64,000 nt of DNA from Chryseobacterium shigense (GCF_014207845.1 NZ_JACHLC010000005.1:62001-126000), one strand, 5' to 3'. Counted from the first letter of the stretch, positions 41,901 through 50,573 are shown. Numbers and translations are program-made. Notes: generated by a model not told the origin, from the letters alone.

Positions 41901-44381
41901 ATGAGTAATAATACATTAAAAGTACCATTTAAAGTTTCTGCAAGAACCGCAAAACTTATAGGCTTGGAAAATTTCTCAACAGAGGAAGGAGCAATTATAG
42001 AGTTAGTCAAAAATACATATGATGCTGATGCTACCAATTGTATACTGATCTTTGACCTTAAATATCACAATGAAAAAATAATATCTTCTGAAGGAGTAGT
42101 AATTGAAAATAGAAAAATTGATAAATCAATTAGTACAATTTACATAATTGATAATGGTGTTGGAATGTGTGGCAATATTATTCAAAATCAATGGATGACT
42201 ATTGGGACGGATAATAAGCTTTATGAATATACAACTGAGAATGGAAGAATAAAAACGGGTGCAAAAGGTATTGGTAGATTTGCTCTTAATAGGTTGGGTA
42301 TGCTAACAAATATGCTATCTATTCCTCAACTTATTGTAAAAGAAGAGGATGATGATATATCAACAATTGATAATAGCGAAAATTTAGGTTTTGAATGGAC
42401 GGTAGATTGGAAAGATTTTGATGTAAAAGGTGCTGTGGTATCTGATATAGAGGCATTATTAACAGAACGTGAAAATATAAATTTAAAAGAAGAATTAATA
42501 ACTAAGTATTCTTCATTTACTCGCATCCAGCAATTAATAAATAAAACTGATTTTACCTCTGGTACAATTATAGAAATTAGTGAACTCAATGATGAGTGGG
42601 ATGAAGATAAACTTAATAAATTATTTTCCAACTTAGAAATGCTTTTGCCTCCAGAAGAACAAAAAGACTTTAATATTGATTTTTTTCTTCTTAATAATTT
42701 AGAAGAGTATGGTCAAGTAAAAAGAGCCTTTTATGATGATTTTGATTACAAAATTAATGCATCTTATGAAAATGAAATATTAAATGTAGAAATACTGCGG
42801 AATGAGCTAGATATAGAAGTTCTCGAAAATAGATATTCAGGTATTTTCGATTTTGATATAATGAAAAAATATCCTTATAGATTGGAAGATTTCAAAAAAG
42901 ATACGATTAAATTTACTTTACCAACCTCTGAACTTTTATCAGATAAAATTGATAAGGATATGCTCAAAAGAATTGGAAAGTTTGATTTTACATTTTATTT
43001 TTTAAAAAATACGATTTCTGATGATCAAGATGATGTGAAAAAATATCCTTATAAAAATATAAATAGTGCAAATAGAAGGGCGTGGTTAAGAAAGTTTGGA
43101 GGAATTAAAATATTTAGAGATGATTTCAGAATACGACCGTATGGTGAAAATGGAGATGATTGGTTACGACTTGGAGAGCGGCAAGCCCAAAGTCCTGGTG
43201 GAGCAGGGCAAAGGTTAGGAGGATATAGAATTAGACCAAATCAAATAGCTGGAACAGTAAAAATTTCAAGACTAAATAATACAAGCTTTCAAGATAAATC
43301 AGGTCGAGAAGGTTTAATAGAAAATGACGAATTTGAATTATTTAAAAATATCTTACTTGAAATAATATCACTCTTTGAAAAGGATAGAAATGTTGTAATG
43401 AATAGTCTATTTAGGTTGAATTCGATTAGGAATCTTGATGTGGAAATGTTAAGAATTGGTCTTAAAGAAGCTGAGAGAATACGTAAACAAAAGCAAGAAA
43501 GAGCTGAAAAACCTAAAAATGATGATGAGCCAAATTCTGAAGAATCAACAGACTATTCCGATAGTGAAGAGCAGATGGCTGATACAATATTTATCTTAGA
43601 GAAATCTAATGAAAAAAAGGATGAAGAACTGCGATTATTGCGAGGGTTGGCTAGTGTTGGTCTGATTATATCATCCTTTGCTCATGAAGTAAGAAGTTTG
43701 CGTGCTAGGCTTGTACCAAGAACAAAATTTTTGTTAAGTGAGTTGAAAAAGCATTTGGATGAAGTAAAGCTTTCAGAAGAACTAGATCAGGATGATAATC
43801 CTTTTTATATGATTAATTTAATGAGAGATGAAGACATAAAATTAAAACATTGGTTAGATTATTCTTTAAGCACTCTAAAAATAGATAAACGAGAAAGAAA
43901 AAATTTAGATTTTTCAAAATATTTCGAGAATTTCAAGGCTAATTGGAGCAAAGCTTTAGAGCAAAGGAATATTAGTTTGGAACTAAAAAAGGAGGATGAT
44001 GAAGAACATACTGTAAGAGCCTTTGAGGTAAACATGGATTCGATTTTTAATAATCTTCTTTCAAATTCTATAAATGCACATTATGGTTATAATAAAGAAG
44101 GAAAAAAAATCGAAATTAGCTGGAAGAAAAATGAAAATAATATCGAAATAATTTTTTCGGACAATGGTAAAGGTCTAGATGGAAAATATAAAGATATGCC
44201 TGAGGAAATTTTTAATTTGAATGAATCATCAAAAACAGATAATAAGGGTAATAAAATTGGGACTGGTTTAGGTCTTTATATAGTAAAATCTATCATTGAA
44301 GAATATAATAACTCATCTATTTCAATTCTAAAAATAGATGAAGGTTTAACATTTAAGATTAGTTTTAAAATTAGAAAATGA
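41901..44381 (+). CDS. Dual-GHKL ATPase (MORC/Hsp90-like plus histidine-kinase-like)
   Basis: The 826-residue protein carries two GHKL ATP-binding modules. The N-terminal one (about 1-200) has the E-x-x-x-N motif (E34, N38), DNGVGM (84-89) and the G-rich lid GAKGIGRFALNRLG (120-133), as in Hsp90, MutL and MORC. A middle region (about 200-560) is probably an S5-like transducer plus coiled coil. The C-terminal one (about 580-826) has a histidine-kinase layout: H-box FAHEVRS (H595), N-box FNNLLSNSINA (716-726), G1 box DNGKGLDG (754-761) and G2 box GTGLGL (787-792). No membrane helix is present. The family is known from paraMORC-type proteins in restriction-modification operons. The start codon of the next gene overlaps its stop (ATGA). 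Confidence 0.88.
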   Translation: MSNNTLKVPFKVSARTAKLIGLENFSTEEGAIIELVKNTYDADATNCILIFDLKYHNEKIISSEGVVIENRKIDKSISTIYIIDNGVGMCGNIIQNQWMTIGTDNKLYEYTTENGRIKTGAKGIGRFALNRLGMLTNMLSIPQLIVKEEDDDISTIDNSENLGFEWTVDWKDFDVKGAVVSDIEALLTERENINLKEELITKYSSFTRIQQLINKTDFTSGTIIEISELNDEWDEDKLNKLFSNLEMLLPPEEQKDFNIDFFLLNNLEEYGQVKRAFYDDFDYKINASYENEILNVEILRNELDIEVLENRYSGIFDFDIMKKYPYRLEDFKKDTIKFTLPTSELLSDKIDKDMLKRIGKFDFTFYFLKNTISDDQDDVKKYPYKNINSANRRAWLRKFGGIKIFRDDFRIRPYGENGDDWLRLGERQAQSPGGAGQRLGGYRIRPNQIAGTVKISRLNNTSFQDKSGREGLIENDEFELFKNILLEIISLFEKDRNVVMNSLFRLNSIRNLDVEMLRIGLKEAERIRKQKQERAEKPKNDDEPNSEESTDYSDSEEQMADTIFILEKSNEKKDEELRLLRGLASVGLIISSFAHEVRSLRARLVPRTKFLLSELKKHLDEVKLSEELDQDDNPFYMINLMRDEDIKLKHWLDYSLSTLKIDKRERKNLDFSKYFENFKANWSKALEQRNISLELKKEDDEEHTVRAFEVNMDSIFNNLLSNSINAHYGYNKEGKKIEISWKKNENNIEIIFSDNGKGLDGKYKDMPEEIFNLNESSKTDNKGNKIGTGLGLYIVKSIIEEYNNSSISILKIDEGLTFKISFKIRK

Positions 44382-45037
44382 AATATAAGATCGCATACAT
44401 AGACGAAGATAAAGGTTGGATAAATACCTTTTATCATACATTTAAAGATGATTTTGATATTGAGAGAATAGAAGTTAATTCAGAATCTTCAATTCAAGCA
44501 ATCACTAAATTATTAATTGATAGTGATGTTGATGCTATAGTAACAGATTATTTATTAGAAGAAAATGCTGAAGTTCCTTTTAATGGAAATAAAATAGTTG
44601 AGGAAATGAAGTATTTAAGACCATATTTTCCAATTGTCATGTTAACTTCTTATCCTAATCAGGCTATTAGTCATACTGATGATGTGCATATAATCTACAG
44701 TAAAGATATTCTTACTATAGAAGATGATAAAGATGAGGAAGAATTGGAATTTTTCAAGAAAAAAATCCTATCTAATATCACAAATTATTATAAAAAAATT
44801 GACGATACCAACCTGAAAATTGAGAACCTAGTAGAAAAGCGAAATACTCAGGGATTAAATGTTAGTGAGGAAGAAGAGCTAACGAAACTTTATATATTAT
44901 TTGATGAACTAAATCCAAATGGTAAGGATTTACCAGCAAGTTTAATCGAAAGAAATTCAATATCAAAACTAAATGATTTCGTTAATGAAACTAAAGAAAT
45001 TTTGGAGGAACTTAAAAAATTAAATCAGAAAAATTAA
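44378..45037 (+). CDS. Receiver-domain protein partnered with the GHKL ATPase
   Basis: The 219-residue protein has a CheY-like receiver domain at about 1-120 with a full phosphorylation pocket: acidic D9 and D11 (YIDEDKGW), phosphoacceptor D57 (IVTDYLLE), T90 (VMLTSYP) and K109 (YSKD). The remaining 100 residues are helical, charged and probably coiled coil, with no DNA-binding motif. It is therefore a response-regulator-like protein without a usual transcription output. Overlap with the ATPase gene by 4 bases supports tight coupling. Phosphotransfer from H595 of the ATPase is an inference. Confidence 0.85.
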   Translation: MKYKIAYIDEDKGWINTFYHTFKDDFDIERIEVNSESSIQAITKLLIDSDVDAIVTDYLLEENAEVPFNGNKIVEEMKYLRPYFPIVMLTSYPNQAISHTDDVHIIYSKDILTIEDDKDEEELEFFKKKILSNITNYYKKIDDTNLKIENLVEKRNTQGLNVSEEEELTKLYILFDELNPNGKDLPASLIERNSISKLNDFVNETKEILEELKKLNQKN

Positions 45038-45616
45038 ATGGATAGATTTAGAAAAGCAACTCCAAAAAGAAGAAAAATAATCGCTTCTGTTGCAAAATAT
45101 AATGATCACAGGAACGATCTAATTATAGATTTTGATAACCGTTGTGGCTATTGTAATGATATTGATGTCTGGCGAACAGTTTGGTTTGAATTAGATCATT
45201 TTGTTCCCAAAAAGTATTTAAAAACTATTAAAGATACTGATTATTCTAATTTAGTCTACGCTTGTAGATCTTGTAATAATTCCAAAAGAGCTCATTGGCC
45301 TACAGGTAATGAATTTATTCATAATCAAAATAATGAAGGTTTTATTGATCCATGTGAAGATAATTATGATGATCAATTTTATAGATGCCCAGATGGAAAA
45401 ATAATGTATCATACAGAATTAGGAAAATGGATGTATTATAAGTTAAAATTCCACAAACCTCAACATGAAATTATCTACCGTATAGAGCAATTAGATAGTT
45501 TAATAGAAGATTGTGAAAATCTTTTATCTGTTATAGATAGTCAAATATTAAAAGATAGAATGTTAATTTTATATCGAGAGTATAGAAATTATACTAAACA
45601 ATTAAGTAGTATTTAA
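45038..45616 (+). CDS. HNH endonuclease
   Basis: The 192-residue protein has a zinc-finger HNH nuclease at about 30-85: CGYC (36-39), ELDHFVPK (D53, H54), N71 in SNLVYACRSC (CxxC at 76-79), and N80/N81/K83. The catalytic histidine, asparagine and zinc cysteines are all present. The C-terminal part (about 100-192) is helical. It resembles the PtuB-type HNH nucleases. It begins directly after the receiver stop (TAAATG) and the next gene begins directly after its stop, so all four genes form one transcript. It is probably the cutting subunit. Confidence 0.9.
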   Translation: MDRFRKATPKRRKIIASVAKYNDHRNDLIIDFDNRCGYCNDIDVWRTVWFELDHFVPKKYLKTIKDTDYSNLVYACRSCNNSKRAHWPTGNEFIHNQNNEGFIDPCEDNYDDQFYRCPDGKIMYHTELGKWMYYKLKFHKPQHEIIYRIEQLDSLIEDCENLLSVIDSQILKDRMLILYREYRNYTKQLSSI

Positions 45617-47479
45617 ATGAAAAACGCAACAAAATATTTAAGTCAAGAGTGTCAATCAAACCCTTGGTTTGTAGACCGACTTATTATTTCTGCATTTTTA
45701 TATATTAATAAGATAGATGTGCTTCATAATCAATTTGTAATTGATTACTTAATAACCGAAAATGATGAGGATTATTTTACTTTAGAGGAGTTTATTAAAT
45801 TAATAAAAAAAGAGAAAGATTATTTAGACATTGAAGATGTTATCGAGCTATTTGAGTTTGTAATTTCTCCTTCCGATAGAATTGTAAATGGTGCTATTTA
45901 CACCCCATCAGAAATTAGAGAATATATTATAAGTGAAACTTTTAATAAAAATATTAATGTCCTTCAACAAGTTAAAATTGCTGATATATCATGCGGTTGT
46001 TCGGGCTTTTTATATACTGCTGCTGTTGAATTAAACAGATTAACTGGAAATAATTACCAATCTATTTTTCAAAATCAGATTTTTGGATTAGATATTCAAG
46101 AGTATTCAGTTACTAGAAGCAAATTATTACTTAGTTTGCTTGCTCTAAAAGAAGGTGAAGATATTGAAGAGTTTTATTTTAATATTCATCAAGGTGACGC
46201 TTTAACTTTTAGATGGGATCAATATTATGATGATTTTGAGGGATTTCAAATTATAGTTGGAAACCCACCGTACGTTTGTGCTAGAAATTTAGATGATGCA
46301 GTAAAAGAAAATCTTCAAAATTGGATTGTATGTAACTCAGGTAATCCAGACTTATATATACCTTTTTTTCAAATAGGTTTTGAAAATCTTTCAATTAATG
46401 GTGTTTTGGGCTATATTACTATGAATACTTTCTTTAAAAGTTTAAACGGTAGATCTTTACGAAGGTATTTTGAAGATAATATGATTGGAGTTAAAATTAT
46501 TGATTTTGGAACCCAACAAATTTTCAAATCAAAGAGTACGTATACATGTATTTGTTTCTTAGAAAATACCCAGAAAAATCATGTCCAATACTATAGATCT
46601 GTAAAGAAAGAATTACCTGAAGATGCCAATGATTTTAAAACAATTTACTATGGAGATTTAAATGCTAAGAAAGGATGGAATTTACATAATAATAAAATTA
46701 TATCTAGAATAGAAGCTGTAGGTAAATCTTTTGGAGAGATTTATAGTACTAGACATGGTATTGCAACATTAAAAAATGATATTTATATTTTTAAACCCGT
46801 AGCTGAAGACAATGATTTTTATTATTTACAGAACGGCGATTTGTACCCTATAGAAAAGGGAATATGTAAAGATATTCTTAATTCAAACAAGCTTAGTAGA
46901 AGTATAAATTTTGAAGAGGTAAAAGAAAAGGTTTTATTTCCATATGATAATAAAATTAAACCCAAAGCTCTTGATGAAGATTTTTTGAAGGAAATGTATC
47001 CTAACGCTTATGAATATTTTAAACGAAAGAAAAAAATATTAGCGATGAGAGATAAAGGTAAGGGTGAATATGAGAAATGGTTTGCTTTTGGAAGAACTCA
47101 ATCATTAGAGCAGATTGGTAATAAAATATTTTTCCCTAAATTTTCAGACAAAATACCAACTTACTTAATAAGTAGTGATGTCGATTTACTATTTTATAAT
47201 GGTCAAGCTATTGTAGGACATACAGTAGAAGAAATGATCGTAATAAAAAAGATTTTACAATCAAGATTATTTTGGTTTTATATAAAATCAACGAGTAAGC
47301 CATATTCCTCTGAATATTATTCACTAAATGGAAATTATATGAAAAATTTTGGAATTCCAAATTTTAATGAAGAAGAAATTAATTTCTTAATGTCAGAGGA
47401 AAATCAGGAAATTATAGATGTGTTTTTGGAAGACTATTATGGAGTTCATTTAAATGCAGATTTAGTTTTAAATCAGTAA
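45617..47479 (+). CDS. N6-adenine DNA methyltransferase (Eco57I/TaqI class)
   Basis: The 620-residue enzyme has the adenine methyltransferase motifs in gamma-class order: motif X GAIYTP (92-97), SAM-binding motif I ADISCGCSG (122-130), GLDI (157-160), GDAL (193-196) and the catalytic NPPY (216-219). The C-terminal half (about 390-600) should hold the target-recognition domain, with phrases such as EKWFAFGRTQSLEQIGNKIF and TSKPYSSEYYSLNGNYM seen in Eco57I/TaqI-like enzymes. No nuclease or helicase motif is in the chain. It is the last gene of the operon, and would modify host DNA at the site that the partner HNH nuclease cuts (inference). Confidence 0.92.
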   Translation: MKNATKYLSQECQSNPWFVDRLIISAFLYINKIDVLHNQFVIDYLITENDEDYFTLEEFIKLIKKEKDYLDIEDVIELFEFVISPSDRIVNGAIYTPSEIREYIISETFNKNINVLQQVKIADISCGCSGFLYTAAVELNRLTGNNYQSIFQNQIFGLDIQEYSVTRSKLLLSLLALKEGEDIEEFYFNIHQGDALTFRWDQYYDDFEGFQIIVGNPPYVCARNLDDAVKENLQNWIVCNSGNPDLYIPFFQIGFENLSINGVLGYITMNTFFKSLNGRSLRRYFEDNMIGVKIIDFGTQQIFKSKSTYTCICFLENTQKNHVQYYRSVKKELPEDANDFKTIYYGDLNAKKGWNLHNNKIISRIEAVGKSFGEIYSTRHGIATLKNDIYIFKPVAEDNDFYYLQNGDLYPIEKGICKDILNSNKLSRSINFEEVKEKVLFPYDNKIKPKALDEDFLKEMYPNAYEYFKRKKKILAMRDKGKGEYEKWFAFGRTQSLEQIGNKIFFPKFSDKIPTYLISSDVDLLFYNGQAIVGHTVEEMIVIKKILQSRLFWFYIKSTSKPYSSEYYSLNGNYMKNFGIPNFNEEEINFLMSEENQEIIDVFLEDYYGVHLNADLVLNQ

Positions 47480-47493
47480 ATCTTCTGAAAATA

Positions 47494-47511
47494 GTCCCCT
47501 AAAACGCCCCC
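47494..47511 (+). repeat. Right-end arm-type motif GTCCCCnnnnnCGCCCCC
   Basis: The motif has the same spacing and orientation as the one at 33904-33921 near attL. It sits 54 bases before the right core repeat. Such GC-rich blocks stand out in this AT-rich island and probably bind the recombinase or a directionality factor. Confidence 0.5.
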
Positions 47512-47565
47512 TTTGAAAATTGAAATGCTTGAAAGTCCCATAAATAAAGGAAAAAATAAAAAATA

Positions 47566-47586
47566 TTCGAGCCCAGGTGGGTCCAC
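47566..47586 (+). repeat. attR core: 3' tRNA fragment
   Basis: TTCGAGCCCAGGTGGG at 47566-47581 repeats the T arm/acceptor segment of the tRNA at 33780, and is followed by TCCAC where the intact tRNA has ACCAC. It marks the right boundary of the element; the sequence after it should be the original chromosomal tRNA downstream region. Confidence 0.85.
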
Positions 47587-47587
47587 A

Positions 47588-47622
47588 AAAAAAACACTTA
47601 CCCTCTTGTAAGTGTTTTTTTA
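47588..47622 (+). terminator. Terminator right of attR
   Basis: AAAACACTTAC (47591-47601) pairs with GTAAGTGTTTT (47608-47618), followed by T-rich sequence. It was probably the original terminator of the tRNA gene before the insertion. Confidence 0.8.
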
Positions 47623-47850
47623 TGCTCTTGCAGGAAAATTGAAAGGATCGTTGGCATTTCTGATAATTTCATTATTTCAAATAGGGAAGATATTGATATA
47701 GAAAATTGTATTGATAAGATTCATAATAACAGACACCCGAAAATTAAATATTTAAACAGGAAAATTTTTAGTAATATTATTTATTTCAGTAATTTCACAA
47801 AGGTTTTGTTTTATATTTTCAAAAAGCTTTTAGTGAAATATAATTATTAA
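47623..47850 (+). pseudogene. C-terminal gene fragment
   Basis: An open frame of 75 codons without a start reads KIERIVGISDNFIISN, REDIDIENCIDKIHNNRH and KIKYLNRKIFSNIIYF and ends at TAA 47848-47850. It looks like the tail of a larger protein cut off at the attR/terminator junction. The composition and pattern suggest a real protein remnant, but I do not recognise the family. Confidence 0.4.
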
Positions 47851-47855
47851 TTTAA

Positions 47856-49320
47856 ATGAATATGAAGTATTATTTTACTATATTCTTTCTCTTTTATTTT
47901 TTGTTTTCCACAAAAACAATTGACTGTTAGGGAAATAGATAGTATTAATCTTTCGGTTAAAAAGGTTTTGTTTGATAATGAAGACAAAAACTATACTGCT
48001 TTATGTGCAGAAGTATACTATCAATCCAAAAACATTGGTTATAAAAAAGGACAGATAGAAGCATTATTAAAGCTGGAGGTATTCCGGATAAATGCTCGAA
48101 AAGAATACAGTAAGGTAATTGCCAGTACAGAAGAAGTTGAAAAATTGGCACTTGCAATAGATGATTACTATAGTATATGTATGGCAAAAGTACATAGAGG
48201 TTATGTCTATTTGTATTTGGGATTATTTGAAGAATCAAAAAATACGGTATTATCTGCTTCCAAATATATTTCTCTTGTAAAAGATACTGCTCAGAGACAA
48301 AATATCAATGTAAATTCTTACTTTATTCTGGGTAGTATTTATGATGAATTCGAAGACATGAAGAATTGTATATATTACAATAAAAAAATGTTTGAGGAAG
48401 CCAATAAGATGGATGACAGCAATCCGGGCAAATTGAATTGGATGCTTAACGGAAGTAGATGTCTGGTTGTTGCATATATCAATAACGGACAATATAAAGA
48501 GGCCGGCTATTATCTCAAAATACAAGAAAAATATATCACAAAAAACAGCAATATATTTGATTTAGCCGTCTACCATAAAAGTAAGGCACAGTTTGAATCT
48601 AAAAACAAAGAAAATAACAGGTATTATCTCGATAGCGCAATCCATCACTTTAAAGAAGCTGAAGTTTATGCAAAGAAAAGTAACAATGAAGCTTTGCTTA
48701 AATACATCTATAATGATTTGGCAGATGTTTATGCCGAGAAAAAAGATGTAAATAACCGGGTTAAGTATCTTGAAAAAACGAACAGTCTAAAAGACAGTCT
48801 CGATATCGTAAGAAAACGAAACTTACAAGAGGTTAGTCTTAAAGTGGATGAGAAACAAAAAAGTCCGGAAACTTTCAGCAAGAGCAATTACCCAATCATT
48901 ATTCTACTTATAGCACTTGCAATCATCTCTTTTTGGGTATTTAAGAAATATGAACTTTCAAGAAATAAAAGTTCAATTTCTGATATTAAAATAACAGATA
49001 ATTTTTCAGAAATAAAACAAGAGGATGCACTTTCAATAAGCCAGCTTTTTGAACTTGCAATGAGTAACGACCCCTCTTTTTATCATCTTTTTTTAAAAAC
49101 TTTTTCCGGGTTTGATAAAAAATTACTTGAAATCAATCCTACGATGAAAGTTTCCGATATAGAAATTTGTGCATTTATAAAACTCAACATCGATACTAAA
49201 CAAATTGCAACCATCAAAAAAATGACTGTTGGGGCGGTTGAGGCAAAAAAATACAGAATCCGGAGAAAACTCAATATTTCTTCTGATGAAAATATGTATA
49301 TCTGGATCTCAAGAATTTAA
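47856..49320 (+). pseudogene. TPR-HTH signalling protein with frameshifted signal peptide
   Basis: A signal peptide frame begins at ATG 47856 (MNMKYYFTIFFLFYFLFSTK) but hits a stop at 47928. The main frame, 466 codons from about 47920, continues with LTVREIDSINLS and holds TPR-like helices (about 20-300), one membrane helix (YPIIILLIALAIISFWVF, about 325-342) and a C-terminal LuxR-type helix-turn-helix (IKLNIDTKQIATIKKMTV GAVEAKKYRIRRKL, about 410-445). The two parts are one base out of register at an A5 run (47912-47916). Removing one A rejoins them into the usual exported-TPR, membrane and HTH regulator of flavobacteria. It is either broken, a sequencing error or phase variable. Confidence 0.7.
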
Positions 49321-49601
49321 TTTGTAAAAACATTCGTTCCGGTTATTAAAAACGATTTCCATTACACTTATTCAAAACAGTACATTTAAAAATAATGATA
49401 ATCAGACAGTTATTTAAGGCGTGTGAAATCGTATGATGCACTGTGAGATATCGTTAGTTGTTTTCTTTTCCCCAAAATATTGAGGCTTCTAATTTTGCAT
49501 TTATAAATCATGGTTTATAAAAAATAAGCAAAAAGACTTAAGAAATTAGTAACCCCCTTAGTTCATAGAGAAAATGAAAATAATTAATAAATCAATTCAT
49601 A

Positions 49602-50045
49602 GTGGCTTCAATTAATATAAAAGATATTCATATCGGACTCTTAATACATCAAAAGGTATTGGAATGTAATGTAGATCTATCACGGATCTGTAATTTTCTT
49701 AATTGTTCGGAATATGATGTGGATGAAATATATCAATCAAAAAGCCTCGATGCTGAAATCCTGTTAAGATGGAGTAAACTTCTGAAATATGATTTTTTTA
49801 GATTATACTCTCAACACTTGATTTTATATGCTCCGGCCAGTGAGATGTATCATAAGCAGAATGAAAAATCAGAGTTGCCGAAATTCAGAAAAAACATCTA
49901 CACAAAAGAAGTTATAGAGTTTATTCTTGAGCTTATTGAAAATAATGAAAAAACAAAGCAGCAGATTATAACCGAATATAGGATCCCTAAAACCACACTG
50001 TATAAATGGATAGCCAAATATAAAAATAATGAAACGAAGAAATAA
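49602..50045 (+). CDS. Helix-turn-helix protein, unknown role
   Basis: The 147-residue protein starts at GTG (49602) since no ATG is in frame after the upstream stop. The N-terminal part (about 1-70) is HTH-like (LIHQKVLECNVDLSRICNFLNCSEYDV), and the C-terminal part ends in a second HTH of the transposase/Hin type (TKQQIITEYRIPKTTLYKWIAKYKN). It lies six bases before the next HTH gene. The pair is typical of flavobacterial regulators of unknown function, and I see no DDE domain, so a transposase call is not supported. Confidence 0.55.
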   Translation: MASINIKDIHIGLLIHQKVLECNVDLSRICNFLNCSEYDVDEIYQSKSLDAEILLRWSKLLKYDFFRLYSQHLILYAPASEMYHKQNEKSELPKFRKNIYTKEVIEFILELIENNEKTKQQIITEYRIPKTTLYKWIAKYKNNETKK

Positions 50046-50069
50046 ACAGGAGTGCCTTCAAAAAATTAT

Positions 50070-50423
50070 ATGGAAAAACTACAACCTGATTACAAGAGAA
50101 TTTATAATGACATTATTATAAAAAGATGCCCTGAAAATAAAGAAAAATGTCTGTCTATTTTAAGAAAAAAAGACTTATCCTTTCTTGATGTAATTAAATT
50201 GAACTCATTAATATTTGGATCTCAGAATAGAGAAAATAATGTTCTTAACCAGCGGCACAGATCTTATGATCAATCAGCTATCATAGAAATTCTTAATTAT
50301 CAGAAAAAAAACAATCTAAACAATATCGAGACTGCTCGTTATTTTAAATTAAGCAGAAATACAGTAGCCAAATGGCGTAAACTAAGCCAGAATATGCTTA
50401 TTACTAATAATTATAAACCGTAA
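50070..50423 (+). CDS. Small helix-turn-helix protein
   Basis: The 117-residue protein from ATG 50070 (MEKLQPDYKR) ends with an HTH (IIEILNYQKKNNLNNIETARYFKLSRNTVAKWRK), the type found in transposase orfA and HTH_28 regulators. A GTG six codons upstream (50052) is the alternative start. It follows the 147-residue HTH gene and ends before a tRNA remnant. Function unknown. Confidence 0.6.
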   Translation: MEKLQPDYKRIYNDIIIKRCPENKEKCLSILRKKDLSFLDVIKLNSLIFGSQNRENNVLNQRHRSYDQSAIIEILNYQKKNNLNNIETARYFKLSRNTVAKWRKLSQNMLITNNYKP

Positions 50424-50471
50424 TCTAAAATTCCGGACTCTTTGTACCTTCAAAATGTAACCAGATTCTGG

Positions 50472-50522
50472 GGTTCTACAGCTCGGTTGGTGAGAGCACC
50501 TGACTTATAATCAGGTGGCCAC
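50472..50522 (+). pseudogene. 5' tRNA remnant with TAT anticodon
   Basis: Fifty bases align to the start of the tRNA at 33726 with 43 matches, covering acceptor 5' strand, D arm and anticodon arm, and then stop before the T arm. The anticodon loop reads CTTATAA, so CAT has become TAT. No 3' acceptor strand follows. This is a decayed tRNA half, probably a scar of another insertion or deletion. Confidence 0.7.
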
Positions 50523-50573
50523 CAACGGTTTCAGTATTTGCTGTTAATGAAAGTATTATTTCTGGATATTGTT

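Larger units (their letters stand above)
33780..47581 (+). mobile_element. tRNA-integrated element (~13.8 kb) carrying defence-like cargo
   Basis: The element is delimited by the 16-bp direct repeat in the tRNA and its copy at 47566. It contains a tyrosine recombinase, a replication-initiator-like protein, a single-chain DUF262/DUF1524 protein, a two-gene membrane/periplasmic pair and the GHKL/receiver/HNH/methyltransferase operon. The coding sequence is visibly richer in A+T than the flanking genes. I see no capsid, terminase, relaxase, conjugation or transposase gene, so it is best described as an integrative element or satellite-like island. Both ends also share a GTCCCCnnnnnCGCCCCC motif. 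Confidence 0.8.

Noticed and set aside
33995..47479. Prophage
   Set aside because: Integrase and a replication-like gene are present, but no capsid, portal, terminase, tail or lysis gene is visible.
49602..50423. Insertion sequence with two transposase frames
   Set aside because: Both proteins have HTH segments like transposase orfA, but there is no DDE/integrase domain, no terminal inverted repeats and no target duplication.
50472..50522. Functional tRNA-Ile(TAT)
   Set aside because: The T arm and 3' acceptor strand are missing, so no cloverleaf can form.
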